Positions 1 through 8,983 of a stretch of 64,000 bases of DNA are shown in pieces (the first letter of the stretch is position 1; each line of letters starts with the position of its first letter). The position numbers and the translations under genes were made by a program. The stretch comes from Streptomyces kurssanovii (lineage in GTDB: Bacteria; Actinomycetota; Actinomycetes; Streptomycetales; Streptomycetaceae), in the NCBI RefSeq assembly GCF_014649695.1, contig NZ_BMTN01000001.1:1-64000 (forward strand), read 5' to 3'. The notes under the pieces were generated by a model. The model was not told the DNA's origin and did no database searches. It saw nothing but the letters and a program-made list of their open reading frames with translations.

Positions 1-190
1 TTTGCCGGCCCAGTGCGGCCTCGACCTGGGGCAGCTGGTGGAGGTAGTCGCGCTGGAAGACCTGTCTGCTTCGGCCTGGATGCCGCGGACTCGTCCTGCC
101 TGCTTGATCAACGCCTGAAGGCGTCGGTGTGTCAGCCTGGCGGCCTTGGTTGGCGTCGGGGCGGCGGCCAGGATGGTGCGGGCCTCCCGT
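1..190 (-). pseudogene. Possible IS110-family transposase relic
   Basis: Read on the minus strand, the first ~190 bases encode a stretch resembling the linker and C-terminal region of IS110-type transposases (LIKQAGRVRGIQAEADR), followed in another frame by a QRDYLHQLPQVEAALG-like segment. The frame change, the lack of a start and the window edge mean only a decayed fragment is visible. It lies next to an IS5 relic, which fits a transposon graveyard. The match is from memory of the family and is weak; this could also be chance similarity. Confidence 0.3.
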
Positions 191-280
191 GAGCACAAGC
201 AGGCTTGCTCCGCGCCCGGAAAACTGGTGGGAGCCCCGACCATGATCGGGGCTCGCGTACCAGCCTTCGCTTCCCATTAG

Positions 281-562
281 GCGTACTCATCACGCGCCAT
301 CCGCGAACACCTGCGCAAGCGCGGTATCCGGGCAGTGATCCCCGTTCCGGCAGACCAGCGGGGACACCGGCTGCGTCGAGGCAGCCGGGGCGGCAGACCA
401 CCCGCCTTCGACCGCCAAGCCTACAAGCAGCGCAACACGGTGGAACGGTGCATCAACTGCTTGAAGCAATGGCGCGGCGTTGCCACCCTGTACGACAAGA
501 CCGCGACCATCTACCTGGCCGGCCTGCACATCGCGGGCATCTTCATGTGGTCAGCGCGGTGA
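281..562 (+). pseudogene. IS5-family transposase, C-terminal fragment
   Basis: An open frame begins directly after a stop at 278-280 and runs to TGA at 560-562. It encodes the C-terminal third of an IS5/IS1182-type DDE transposase: AIREHLRKRGIRAVIPVPAD, then RQAYKQRNTVERCIN, which carries the conserved R-NxVER signature around the last catalytic glutamate, and a terminal YLAGLHIAGI segment. The N-terminal DDE residues are absent and there is no start codon in a plausible place, so this is a dead remnant. Its last 12 bases overlap the 3' end of the minus-strand gene at 551-865. Confidence 0.8.
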
Positions 563-865
563 GCTTGGCGGTGGCGTGACACGGACAGAGAGGAACTCGG
601 GCTCGAAACCGTCTGTCCACTCATCCTCGTCGAGCATGTAGTCATCGATGACGAAGCACTCCGGTTCGTCGGCGAAGCCCGGCAGGAACCGCGCTTGGCG
701 GATTCGCTCCTCGGCCTTGGCATGGGAGGAGTAGACGCCGAGCAGCTTGGCGTCATCGCCGTCCCGCTCGCTGATGAACACACTCTCGCCATCAACGTGC
801 AGGGCGGTCCGATCCACACCGGCTTCATTCCGGTGCCCTATGTGCCACAGCAGGAAGACCCTCAC
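551..865 (-). CDS. Small conserved protein, DUF7336-like
   Basis: A 104-aa acidic protein starting MRVFLLWHIGH. It contains the pattern LLGVYSSHAKAEERI, then PGFADEPECFVIDDY and a WTDGF end, which I associate with a small uncharacterised family (DUF7336-type) that begins with a 'hLLWH' strand and has a YSS-x-x-x-A helix. Cellular role unknown; no signal peptide or membrane segment. Codon use looks normal for the host, unlike the adjoining transposase relic. The stop falls inside the last codons of that relic, so the element probably inserted just downstream of this gene. Real gene: fairly sure. Family name: moderately sure. Confidence 0.65.
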   Translation of the reverse strand: MRVFLLWHIGHRNEAGVDRTALHVDGESVFISERDGDDAKLLGVYSSHAKAEERIRQARFLPGFADEPECFVIDDYMLDEDEWTDGFEPEFLSVRVTPPPSSPR

Positions 866-1348
866 CGACGCAGGCTACCTCCGAGCACGTTCACGCCTGC
901 AGCCACCCGAGCACCTCACCTTGAGCATGCCCCACCGAGACCCGAAAGAGAGCTCCTAGCCCCCCACGGCGACCGTCCCTCCGTCCGGCCCGCCCCTCGC
1001 AGGCTCCTACGAACGAGCCCTCGCCCAAGGCCTCGAAGCCGACGACCGGCCCGGCCCCAGTCACCGCATACCTGACGTCAAGAACGCCATGGCCGCGCTG
1101 GACCGGATGCGGCCCTACGACCAAGCCGCACGCGGCATCGTCGCCGCCTGCCTACTGTGGACCGCCATCGCCACCCTCACCTGGAGGCGGCGAGCTCCGC
1201 GGCGGCGTCCGGGCCGGCCGCCTGAGTGTCAGCCCGCCGACGCCACCAGCGGCTCCGCCCGCGCCGGAAGACAAGCTGTCTTCCCAGCAGGGAGGGCCGC
1301 CGAGCCGTTCCGTCGCGGTGAGGGCCAGGACCGCACCGTGGCCGCGGT
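866..1348. other. Gap with a possible decayed ORF (960-1230, +)
   Basis: No complete gene is convincing here. On the plus strand an open frame from 960 reads SYERALAQGLEADDRPGP, then KNAMAALDRMRPYDQAARG and a hydrophobic IVAACLLWTAIATLTW segment. It looks protein-like (short helix plus one membrane span) but has no good start or ribosome site and degenerates into Arg/Pro-rich sequence after ~1200. It could be the 3' part of a broken small membrane protein gene. Confidence 0.3.
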
Positions 1349-2332
1349 TCACGCGTGGATCTGGACTCCGAGATGCCCTTCCTGGAGTTCGCGCAGCAGA
1401 CTCACGGTCAACATCAGAGCCACGAGCGCGTTGACCGCCGTGTACTGGGTGCGGCCAGCCGCGTGCGCCGTGGCGTGCCGGTTGAAGACCGACGGCACAG
1501 GGCCGTCTTTGAACCCGTCGAGCGCCGACCGGAACGGAGCCAGGGCGCAGGCCATGCGGAACTCCAGGATCGTGGAGGCATCGGCGTCGATCTCAGGCAG
1601 CCGCGCGGCCACCTTGGCGTAGGTGTCCCATTTGCCGTTCGGCTGCTGCAGGTTCGGCTCAGCTCGCCAGATACCGCGGAAGAGCGTGTCGAGGACATTC
1701 GAGGCGAGGGCCTGGGCACCTGGAAGGTAGCCGTCTCCGGCCATTTCGACACAGGTCTGCAACAAGCCCGCCTGATGCTCAAGGCCGGGATCCGTTACTG
1801 CCTCCAGTGCCGCGCCGCACTGCTCGATGACCACAGCCTGGTTCGACTCGAGGACCTCGAACCGCGCCTTTGCATCCGTGGCTTCGAGCAGCTCTCGGAT
1901 GACGGACGCCGGCGGCACCCACGCCAGGGGGATGCCCTCCTCGATGACGCTCACCATCGCCCGGTAGCTGAGCTTCTCCTTTTGCCAGTTCTCCGGCATG
2001 AGGGGTGCAGCCACAGCAGCCACACGATGGATGTGCTCGAGAGTCCCGGCGAGCTTCTGGAGGCGCGGCCAGTCGACTACAGGCTGGATCAGGCTCTCCA
2101 GGCTCGCGAGGACCGAGCGGTACCCCGCAGAGTTCTCCCAGATCTTTTGCATCGCGGTGGCCTGGCTGGCGAAGGCTGTGCCTATCAGTGCGGCGGTCGT
2201 CTCGTACTGAGGACGCCAATCCAAGTCGATGCCGTCAGGAAGCTGTACTCCTTGTCTTTCTTCATCGCCCGGCTTCTGTCTGCCCTGCTCGTCTTCGCCT
2301 TCGGGCTGCGTACTGTCCTTGTCTTCTCTCAC
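1349..2332 (-). CDS. Hypothetical protein, 327 aa
   Basis: I do not recognise the family. The GTG start at 2332 gives a charged, Glu/Gln-rich N-terminus (about 30 residues), then a mostly alpha-helical body: QYETTAALIGTAFASQATAM, a long helix around residues 70-105, and FRMACALAPFRSALDGF. Near residue 290 is NRHATAHAAGRTQYTAVNAL followed by a hydrophobic helix. The 'F-N-R-H-xxxH' motif with a following long helix resembles the C-terminal part of abortive-infection-like HEPN proteins (R-x4-6-H), but this is only a visual analogy. The 5' end overlaps the truncated gene at 2262-2756, so it probably arrived with the event that cut that gene. Confidence 0.65.
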   Translation of the reverse strand: MREDKDSTQPEGEDEQGRQKPGDEERQGVQLPDGIDLDWRPQYETTAALIGTAFASQATAMQKIWENSAGYRSVLASLESLIQPVVDWPRLQKLAGTLEHIHRVAAVAAPLMPENWQKEKLSYRAMVSVIEEGIPLAWVPPASVIRELLEATDAKARFEVLESNQAVVIEQCGAALEAVTDPGLEHQAGLLQTCVEMAGDGYLPGAQALASNVLDTLFRGIWRAEPNLQQPNGKWDTYAKVAARLPEIDADASTILEFRMACALAPFRSALDGFKDGPVPSVFNRHATAHAAGRTQYTAVNALVALMLTVSLLRELQEGHLGVQIHA

Positions 2333-2943
2333 GCCGCCATAATCCGGCCAGTGCCTGGGCGGCGGCCAGCAAATTCCAGGCCCGGGGGTTCGTCAGTCGG
2401 CGAGCGGTTCGACCGTCGCGCCTTGCCCAGCGGCCTGGCTTGATGCACACCGAGGTGCCGTCGGCGTGGCCGAGGTCGAGCCAGATGGTGTGCGGTTCCT
2501 CGGGGTCGGGCGCCACTCGCAGGTGGACTGCCTGCGAGGCGGTGTCCATCGCCAGGGCTTCCAGGGAGGCGAGTGCCGACTGGCTGGGGGCGCGGCCGGC
2601 CGAGAGGACGAACGCCCGGATGAGGCACTGCCGCAGGGAGCCGGTGCCGACTCCCCCGCCCTTGGAGCGGATGGGTCGTGCGACTGGTCTGCCGTCGACG
2701 GCGACCGCGTAGATCGTCTGGTCGCACTGCACGAAACGGTAGCCCGTCCCGCTCATGGTGCGCAGGATGTCGGCCCGGGAGACCTTGCGGGGGGCTTTCC
2801 TTGTCCGGGTGCCTGTCAGGCAGCCGGGCGGTCAGCGCGGCGGCCGCCGCAGCCGTCTCCGAGTGGGGACTGGAGGCGCGCTGGCGGGTGCGGTCGGTGG
2901 CGGGCGAGGGAAGCAGTCGGGGTGGCTGTGGGGGTCCGGTCAT
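2262..2943 (-). pseudogene. Truncated plasmid/phage primase-type N-terminal fragment
   Basis: Frame 2756-2262 encodes MSGTGYRFVQCDQTIYAVAV, then DGRPVARPIRS, SQSALASLEALAMDTAS, HLRVAPDPE, WLDLGHADGTSVCI and RAWNLLAAA. This resembles the N-terminal domain of large ATP-binding primase/helicase proteins carried by actinobacterial integrative elements and phages, which normally continue for several hundred residues into an AAA ATPase. Here the reading degenerates into Arg-rich sequence and stops at 164 aa, overlapping the next gene. The same frame continues upstream (KVSRADILRT before the Met), and a second frame to 2943 may hold the original N-terminus after a frameshift. The parent family is inferred from pattern memory; truncation is clear. 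Confidence 0.5.
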
Positions 2944-3192
2944 ACCGGTGCCCCGATCCGGCGTGGGTGCCGGCTGCCAGCCTCGAGCGCTCGCTCGATG
3001 GGGGACTGGGCCTTGCGTTCCTTGGGGTCGATCCCGGCGAGTGGGTTCACCTTTGCCGGGCGAACGGCGAGACCGTCGAGGAGATCAAGGCCGGCAGTAT
3101 CCCCCGAAGCCGCACTGAGGCTGTCGTCCCTCGGTGGTGCGCGTGGCGATCTGACCGTGTCTGCCCGGCCGCGTCAGGGGTACCGAGAAGGC

Positions 3193-3549
3193 ATGCAAGC
3201 ACTGTCACAGGATGTGATCGAGTTGGTCCGTGAGGATATCGACCAGGTGAAGGCGGAGTTGGTGGCTGCCGTGTCCGAGGGGCGCCGGGGATCGGCGGCT
3301 CTGGGGGCGGGCGGGGTGCTCGGGGTGCTGGCCCTGCTGGCGGCTCAGGAGTCGGCGGTGCGGGCCCTGGAGCGGGTGTGGCCGGCGCCACGGGTGACGG
3401 GGGCGTTGGCGGCTGCGTACGGCATCGGGGCTGTGGCGTTCGCCGGGTATGGGTACGAGAGATTGCGCCGGGCCCGAGCCGCGTCACGGGAGGCGCTGGC
3501 GGGTTCGCTGGACGCGGTGAAGGAGGTGGCCGACGAGTTGGCGCACTGA
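3193..3549 (+). CDS. Phage-holin-like membrane protein (Holin-X/DUF1469)
   Basis: A 118-aa protein. ATG at 3193 follows a GAGAAG ribosome site; longer in-frame extensions exist but are Arg/Pro-rich and unlikely. It has an N-terminal amphipathic helix (VIELVREDIDQVKAELVAAV), a glycine-rich first membrane segment (about residues 35-56), a second one around residues 75-92 (GALAAAYGIGAVAFAGYGY) and a charged C-terminal helix. This is the layout of the actinobacterial 'Holin-X / phage holin family' (DUF1469). Such proteins are chromosomal in many streptomycetes and a lytic role is unproven. It stands alone. Confidence 0.7.
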   Translation: MQALSQDVIELVREDIDQVKAELVAAVSEGRRGSAALGAGGVLGVLALLAAQESAVRALERVWPAPRVTGALAAAYGIGAVAFAGYGYERLRRARAASREALAGSLDAVKEVADELAH

Positions 3550-3999
3550 CTGATGGCTCATCACGGACGGACACGCCGCCGTTCCCGCCGCCTCCGGGAC
3601 GGGGCAGGGACGGGCCCGTATCCGCTCACGGACTCCCTTCCGCTCAGCCGGATGAGGGCTCGGAAATCATGGCTCGTCCAGCGGAGTTGACCGCGGAGAG
3701 AGCGCAGGCTCCCGCCCTCCACGTCCGAGCCCTGCCAGGCCCAGGTGATGCCGGTGCGTGCCGCGGCGCCCGGAAGTACCCCCACGGTTCTTCCGGCTTT
3801 CACACGGATGTACCGGGGCTCAGGGGGCAGGCGTAGTTCCGAGCTCGCAAACGGGCAGGCCCGCCGCCGGGGGCGGTACGGCGTCGACCGCCGTTCAGCG
3901 GTCATACGGCCAGGCATCGGACGCCGGTGCTCCCTGCCCGGCACGGACGTACGTGGGCGGGCGGCAGCGGAAGGCGACAACGGAACGCAGGGAGCGCAG
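3550..3999. other. Intergenic region before the kinase gene
   Basis: About 450 bases with no supported gene. Open frames on both strands are Arg/Pro/Ser-rich and look like shadows. A GGGAG ribosome site lies just before the kinase start at 4000. A promoter for the kinase is expected here but I see no clear -35/-10 pair. Confidence 0.3.
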
Positions 4000-5442
4000 A
4001 TGAAGGTCCGCCCGTGGCCGGCCCCACCGGATCTCCGGCTCACGGCCCACGTGGTCGCCGGCCGCTATCGGCTCGACGACCTGTTGGGGCGCGGTGGTGC
4101 GGCTGACGTGTACGAGGGGCGGGACCTACGGCTGCACCGACCGGTGGCGGTGAAGGTCTTCCGGCCGGGCGGCGAGTCCCAGACGGAGGAGCGCTTCGAC
4201 GGCGAGGGCCGCTTGCTGGCCCAAATGCAACACCCGGGCCTGGTGACCGTGTACGACTCCGGTCACGAGGACGGACGGCCTTACCTGGTGATGCAGCTCA
4301 TCAAGGGGACGACGCTGCGCAGGCGCATCGCCGCGGGCCCCCTGACTCCCGCCGAGGCCTCCCGTATCGGGGCCGCGCTGGCCTCGGCGCTGACTCATGT
4401 GCACGCGGCCGGTGTCGTCCACCGCGACGTCAAGCCGTCGAACATCCTTCTCGACGGCACGGGCACCCCGTACCTGACCGACTTCGGCATTTCCCGGCTG
4501 CTCGACGCCACCGCCCACACCGCGACCGGAACTCTCGTCGGAACCGCGGCGTATATGGCGCCGGAGCAGGTGCTGGGGAAAGGAGCGTCGCCGGCCGCGG
4601 ACGTCTACAGCCTCGGACTCGTGCTCCTTGAGGCCGTGAAGGGTGAGCTGGAGTACGCGGGTGCCCCGTTGGAGGCAGCGATCGCGAGGCTGCACCGGCC
4701 CCCGGCCATTCCTCAGGACCTGCCGGCGGATCTCGTCGGGCTGTTGAAGGCGATGACGGATCCGGAGGAGACCGGTCGGCCCGACGCACACGCCTGCCAT
4801 CGGGCACTGGCCGCCATGCAGGGCGGGGACTCGGCGTCGTCCTGCCACGGGGTCGGCCCATCGGTAGACGTCCGGAATGCGGCAGACGACACACTGCGGT
4901 CGAAGTTCGCGGGTGCGCGAACAGGCGGCGCGGGGCCGGCGCTCGCGGCGACACCGAGCGAGGGGCCCCCGCCCCCGGGCCCCCTTCTCGCGGTCCCCGC
5001 TTCCCGCCGCTCCGGCCGCGCCCTCCTTGTTACGGGGGCGGCACTGGCCGTGCTCGGAGTCACGCTGACCGGCTCGATCGGTGGGCTGCCCTCCGAGGAT
5101 GAGGATGCCGCCTCCCGGCCGCGCCAGGCCACGACGGAATCCACGTCGGGCCGGGCGGATGGGACGACCGAACCCTCGTCGGACCGGGCAGGACATCCGG
5201 GACCGTCCTCCTCCCCGGTGGCAACGCCCGCCGTCCCCCGTTCGCGGACGATGCCTTCCCTCACGGCCAAGGAGTCCGGCACGAAGCCGGGTTCGGCGGC
5301 CGACGAGCGTGAGGATCCCACTGCCGCCGGCCTGCAGGAGCCCGACAGCCCGGGGGGCGAGGCCGTCCGGGGTGTCGTCCGCGTCGATCCCGAGCCGCGA
5401 CCAGGGAAGGCCAAGCCGCCGAGGAAGAACCACACCGACTGA
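4000..5442 (+). CDS. Membrane-anchored Ser/Thr protein kinase (PknB type)
   Basis: A 480-aa Hanks-type kinase. The ATG at 4000 has GGGAG 5-6 bases upstream and gives a usual kinase N-terminus; the frame stays open upstream but is atypical. Kinase domain residues ~22-275: glycine loop GRGGAADVY, ATP lysine K52, catalytic HRDVKPSN with D143, DFG at 161-163, activation loop ending in GTAAYMAPEQ. Then a Pro/Ser/Thr-rich linker, one membrane segment at about 341-360, and a ~120-residue low-complexity extracellular tail without PASTA repeats. It should phosphorylate cytoplasmic Ser/Thr targets in response to envelope signals; substrates are unknown. It is transcribed alone. Confidence 0.93.
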   Translation: MKVRPWPAPPDLRLTAHVVAGRYRLDDLLGRGGAADVYEGRDLRLHRPVAVKVFRPGGESQTEERFDGEGRLLAQMQHPGLVTVYDSGHEDGRPYLVMQLIKGTTLRRRIAAGPLTPAEASRIGAALASALTHVHAAGVVHRDVKPSNILLDGTGTPYLTDFGISRLLDATAHTATGTLVGTAAYMAPEQVLGKGASPAADVYSLGLVLLEAVKGELEYAGAPLEAAIARLHRPPAIPQDLPADLVGLLKAMTDPEETGRPDAHACHRALAAMQGGDSASSCHGVGPSVDVRNAADDTLRSKFAGARTGGAGPALAATPSEGPPPPGPLLAVPASRRSGRALLVTGAALAVLGVTLTGSIGGLPSEDEDAASRPRQATTESTSGRADGTTEPSSDRAGHPGPSSSPVATPAVPRSRTMPSLTAKESGTKPGSAADEREDPTAAGLQEPDSPGGEAVRGVVRVDPEPRPGKAKPPRKNHTD

Positions 5443-5722
5443 CGACGGACCGGCCGACAGGGGCGGGGTCCCTCTGCGATGGCTGCTCAGTTCGGCATCG
5501 ACCGCTCCTACACCTCCACCCACTTCTTCACCGGCGGCTGTGGTGACATGCGCGGCTTCACCAACGCCGGGTTTCTGTCCCTGTACGCGGCAAATCACCA
5601 TCCCGATCACGGGGAAGGCCGCACGGCCGGATGCGTGCGAAGAGCGGAGGAGAAGCGCATGGAGCCTCGCTTGGAGAAGAACCGGGCCGCCGCGCGCCGT
5701 ACGCGTGGCGGCCCGGGAGAGA
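5443..5722. other. Short gap with an orphan ORF remnant
   Basis: From 5479 on the plus strand a short frame reads MAAQFGIDRSYTSTHFFTGG, then CGDMRGFTNAGFLSLYAAN before turning into Arg-rich sequence. The first ~45 residues look like real protein, but the frame lacks a ribosome site and degenerates, so I treat it as a gene fragment of unknown family. Confidence 0.3.
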
Positions 5723-6106
5723 TCAGTCAGCCTTGGTCGTGTCTACGCTGACTTTGTCAGCCACTCCCGTGCAAGCTCCGCACCCGGTGCCGAGCTTCGT
5801 GACTTCGAGGTAGTAGCTGTCGTAGGGAAGACCTGACTGGGTAGCGGTGCTCGTGTACCCGTCCCCCTTGAAGCAGTTGGTGAGAGTCGACGTGTCGTGC
5901 TTCTTGTCGGAGCCCCAGTCGATCTGCACTCGCTCGCTCGATCCGCCCGGTGTCCCAGATGCCGCCGAGACCGAAAGGCCGGCTCGACCTGGCCACCGCC
6001 CATCAAGCCCGTAGCGTCCACCGCGGCGCAGCAACGTGTCGTGGTCGCCTTCCTCCACGATTCGGCCGACTTCCAGGAGGAGGGGGGCCGGTGCTTCGAG
6101 CGCCAC
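5723..6106 (-). pseudogene. Chimeric relic: ABC exporter tail joined to a small extracytoplasmic-type protein
   Basis: The 127-aa frame joins two unrelated pieces. The first ~30 residues contain VGRIVEEGDHDTLLRRGGRY, the hallmark C-terminal end of an ABC exporter ATPase (after the H-loop). From about residue 60 it becomes VQIDWGSDKKHDTSTLTNCF, then GLPYDSYYLEVTK and CGACTGVADKVSVDTTK, which looks like a small secreted or lipid-anchored protein with several cysteines but no signal peptide. I infer that a deletion fused the end of a lost ABC transporter gene to the 3' part of another gene. The second family is not recognised. Confidence 0.5.
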
Positions 6107-6127
6107 AGTCCCAGGGCCGCCGGGCGT

Positions 6128-6664
6128 TCAGGAAGGTCGCGTGGACGGGACCCGCCATTCCCCGGAGTGGCCGGGCGGGAGCGCCAGGTCGTTCCGGACG
6201 GCCGCGTAGTACCTTTCGCGCGCGGTGCGCTGGCGCTCGAGCATCGCTGACCATGTGGCGGGGCTGACGGTCCCGTCGCGCAGGAACGCTTCCATGTCCA
6301 TCACCGCGACGACCCACTCGCGGGCCTTCTCCACCACATCCGGACTCCCCAGCATCAACAGGGCCTCGCCGGCGGGATCCCGGGCGACAGCGGCCTCGGC
6401 CAGGTGGGGCGCCGCATCCTCGGGCGACAGCGGGTGCGGGTGGGGGTCGTTGCCGAGATGCGCGGCGATCCGGTACGCCAGGGTGACGGTCTTCTTCAGC
6501 GCTCTGGCGTAGTCGGCGTAGACCGCCAGCCGCCGTTCCTCCCAACGGGCCGCCTGCTCGCGTCGGAAGCGGGCCGCGTCGCCCCGCGTGATGGCCAAGT
6601 ACGAGCCCAGGGCACCGACCACCACACCGATCAGGGCAGGAAGCTGCTGTATGAACGCGGACAT
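6128..6664 (-). CDS. Hypothetical membrane-anchored protein, 178 aa
   Basis: The chosen start (6664, MSAFIQQLPAL) places a single N-terminal membrane segment (PALIGVVVGALGSYLAI) at residues 8-25. A basic, helical cytoplasmic domain follows (RFRREQAARWEERRLAVYAD, then YARALKKTVTLAYRIAAH). This arrangement, a short TM and a long coiled helix beginning 'R-xREQ-x-x-W-E-x-RR', is common in streptomycete proteins of unknown function; the gene at 22660-23346 has a related look. An upstream in-frame Met at 6694 is possible but less natural. No operon partner. Confidence 0.65.
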   Translation of the reverse strand: MSAFIQQLPALIGVVVGALGSYLAITRGDAARFRREQAARWEERRLAVYADYARALKKTVTLAYRIAAHLGNDPHPHPLSPEDAAPHLAEAAVARDPAGEALLMLGSPDVVEKAREWVVAVMDMEAFLRDGTVSPATWSAMLERQRTARERYYAAVRNDLALPPGHSGEWRVPSTRPS

Positions 6665-6909
6665 GATCACACGGTACAGCCGGGAGGCCGACACGGTGAC
6701 AGCCCCATGGTCGGCCGAACCACCATGCCCGCGAAGGGTGTTGCCCGCGATGCTGCCAGGCCGGATGATCTTTCGGCCCGCTGCCTCTCAGTTGCTGATA
6801 CCGGTCGCCGAAGCGTGAGGACGCCGGACGCGCACGGGACAGCCGCACGTTCCCGCTGCCGTCGGAGGCCGCCGCGGCGTCGACGGTGGGGAGACACCCG
6901 TCACACCGC

Positions 6910-7036
6910 ACAACCGCCTCCGGGCCGCGGCCATGTCCGGGACGGCCTCGCAGTGCTCGGCCGCGTACAGCCGCAGCAGGCCGTGGAACCGGAACCGGTT
7001 CCCGGCAGTCCGCTGCACGAGGGCCACGGTCACCTC
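6910..7036 (-). pseudogene. Fragment of a SARP/AfsR-type regulator
   Basis: The minus strand here reads LVQRTAGNRFRFHGLLRLYA, then AAEHCEAVPDMAAARRRL. This matches the winged-helix segment that follows the NB-ARC ATPase in AfsR/SARP regulators, where 'RFRFHDLLRLYAAE' is highly conserved. Only about 40 residues are preserved; flanking sequence in the same frame is unrelated low-complexity, so this is a relic of a lost large regulator gene. Confidence 0.6.
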
Positions 7037-7223
7037 CAGGCTTTGCGGCGCGTGCGGCCGGCCATGGCGGACGGGCGGGCGCACGCTTGACGGCGGGAAG
7101 GGGGGAGCAGGCGCAATATGCCTCGATGAGCTGCTTCGCACCCACATTTTCACCATATCCGCTCACAGACGGTCCTCGAACCGGGCAGACTGCACTGCAC
7201 GTTCGTTGCCTCGGGGGGACTGT

Positions 7224-8537
7224 GTGAGCCGTGTGCCTTTACGTCTGCGTCTGGCCACAGGTGTGATCGGCGCGGCATGTGTGATGAGCGCGTGCAGTGG
7301 GTCGGCCGGCGAAGGAGGGCGTGAGGCTTCCCGGACGGGAAGTACATCGGAAAGCGGCGACACCACACCGCCTCCGGCGGCATCCGCGTCGCCGGTACCC
7401 GCCGTGACCTCCGGTCAGGAACTGGCGACATACGCCTCTGACCGTGCGCCGCACCCCGTGTCGGACGGCCGGACGCTGGCGGTCTTCAGCACTCCGGCAG
7501 GCGGAGGGCATCAACTGGATCTCTTCGACCTGCGCAGCGGGCAGAAGACAGGATCGATCGATCTTGAAACGTCCGACCAGTGGAAGAACGCGTGCGGACT
7601 CACACTCGTCGCACAGAAGCGCCGTGAACACTCCCTCATCGTCTCGACGAGCGTCGTTGCGCAGCCGGCTGAGGGAATCCACTCCGCGCGAGGCACTCTG
7701 AGCCTGCGCGCCCACGACGCGGTGACCGGCTCCCTGGTCTGGAAGAAGGACCTGGAGACGAACAGTACGCAGTGGAGCAACAGCTGTGAAGGCGCGACCG
7801 CCGCGGAACTCGACCTGTCCGCCACCTCGGACGGGGCCTACGCTCTCCTCGGTCCGGGCCTGAAGACCTACCTGGTCCATCTCGCTGACGGCACTGTGCG
7901 ACAAGTCCCGGACTCGACGGTCGTCCTGGACCGCTGGCTCGGTCTGCCACGCGGGGACTCCTCCCGCATCGGCGCGGTCTCCGTGGACATTCAGGCGCCT
8001 GCCACCGGAAAGAAGCTCGGATCCGTCGACGAGCCGGTGACGGCGGACAACCAGGAACTCGGCAACACCGCCGCCCACCAAGGGCGCCTGATCGCCTTGG
8101 ACAGCGAGGACACGCAGGGAGAGAACGCCGTCAGAGGCTACTCGCTGCCCTCAGGGAAACCGGCATGGTCCTTGCGGCACTCGGCCACCGGTCATGGCGA
8201 CTGGGTCACCATGGACCTGGACTCCGCGACAGGGACCGCCGTCGTCTACGACAACGGCGGTGGTTCTCTCGGCGCACTCGCAGCCGTCGACGTCATCTCC
8301 GGGAAACTGCGGTGGAAGATCGACGCGTCGGACGACTTCTGTGGAACCGCGGACGGGCGCGTCTACCTCCGGGTCAACAGTCAATTGTCCGTTCTGGACG
8401 CGAAAACGAAGAAGCAGGTGCACTTCGACGCTGAAGACACCGAATGCCCGGACGTCTTCCCAGGTGCGCTGGTGTACACCGACGAGGAAAAAGAAGACGT
8501 CATCGACACATACCAGTACAGGATCGCGGCGCCATGA
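7224..8537 (+). CDS. Beta-propeller (PQQ-like) lipoprotein, first gene of TIR operon
   Basis: A 437-aa predicted lipoprotein. GTG at 7224 follows a GGGGGG run and begins a signal peptide (LRLRLATGVIGAACVMSAC) ending in a lipobox-like V-M-S-A-C; the mature protein starts CSGSAGEG with a Ser/Thr/Pro linker to about residue 70. The rest is a repeat-rich beta domain with PQQ/WD-like blades: LDLFDLRSGQKTGSID, LRAHDAVTGSLVWKKDLE, RGYSLPSGKPAWSLRH, VDVISGKLRWKIDA. It should sit on the outer face of the membrane. Its TGA overlaps the ATG of the TIR gene (ATGA at 8534-8537), so the two are translationally coupled. I infer a sensor or scaffold role for the TIR proteins. The lipoprotein at 9696-10964 on the other strand has the same layout. 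Confidence 0.8.
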   Translation: MSRVPLRLRLATGVIGAACVMSACSGSAGEGGREASRTGSTSESGDTTPPPAASASPVPAVTSGQELATYASDRAPHPVSDGRTLAVFSTPAGGGHQLDLFDLRSGQKTGSIDLETSDQWKNACGLTLVAQKRREHSLIVSTSVVAQPAEGIHSARGTLSLRAHDAVTGSLVWKKDLETNSTQWSNSCEGATAAELDLSATSDGAYALLGPGLKTYLVHLADGTVRQVPDSTVVLDRWLGLPRGDSSRIGAVSVDIQAPATGKKLGSVDEPVTADNQELGNTAAHQGRLIALDSEDTQGENAVRGYSLPSGKPAWSLRHSATGHGDWVTMDLDSATGTAVVYDNGGGSLGALAAVDVISGKLRWKIDASDDFCGTADGRVYLRVNSQLSVLDAKTKKQVHFDAEDTECPDVFPGALVYTDEEKEDVIDTYQYRIAAP

Positions 8538-8983
8538 CCTCTGAAGCAGTCGATTACTTCATCAGCTACACCGGCGTCGACGCAGGCTGGGCCGCGTGGA
8601 CGAACGAAGTCCTCGAAGACGCCGGCTACCGCACCGTTCTCCAGCTGCTGGACTTCACAGCCGGCGGGAACTTCGTCACCGACATGGACGATGCCCTGCG
8701 CTCGGCGGAGCGGATCATACTGATCCTCAGCCCGGCCTACCTCGAGTCGGGGATGACGAAAGCCGAGTGGACCGCCGTCTTTCGCAAGGACCCGGACGGC
8801 TCTCACCGTTTGATCATCCCGGTGATGGTGGAACCTACGGCGGTCGATGGACTCCTCGGCCCCCGCACGAGGATCTCGCTGGTCGGACTCGACGAGGACA
8901 CGGCCCGCGGCAAGATTCTCGACGGCCTGCAGCCGGCCCGCTCCCGTCCTCGTACCCGCGCCCCCTTTCCGGGTGCCGGATGA
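8534..8983 (+). CDS. TIR-domain protein 1
   Basis: A 149-aa protein that is almost entirely a TIR domain: strand A VDYFISYTGVD, BB-loop region DFTAGGNFVTDMDDAL, strand C IILILSPAYLES, then TKAEW, where E78 aligns with the catalytic glutamate of NAD-cleaving bacterial TIR domains. It ends in an Arg/Pro-rich tail. Bacterial TIR proteins often hydrolyse NAD+ or make signalling nucleotides in phage defence; activity here is inferred from the retained glutamate. The start overlaps the upstream lipoprotein stop, and its own TGA overlaps the ATG of TIR protein 2, so all three are made together. This subtype also occurs in actinobacterial NB-ARC/TIR signalling proteins. Confidence 0.88.
   Translation: MTSEAVDYFISYTGVDAGWAAWTNEVLEDAGYRTVLQLLDFTAGGNFVTDMDDALRSAERIILILSPAYLESGMTKAEWTAVFRKDPDGSHRLIIPVMVEPTAVDGLLGPRTRISLVGLDEDTARGKILDGLQPARSRPRTRAPFPGAG

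Noticed and set aside
3561-4043. A 160-aa minus-strand ORF before the kinase
   Set aside because: Arg/Pro/Ser-rich, no ribosome site and no family pattern; it also overlaps the kinase start.
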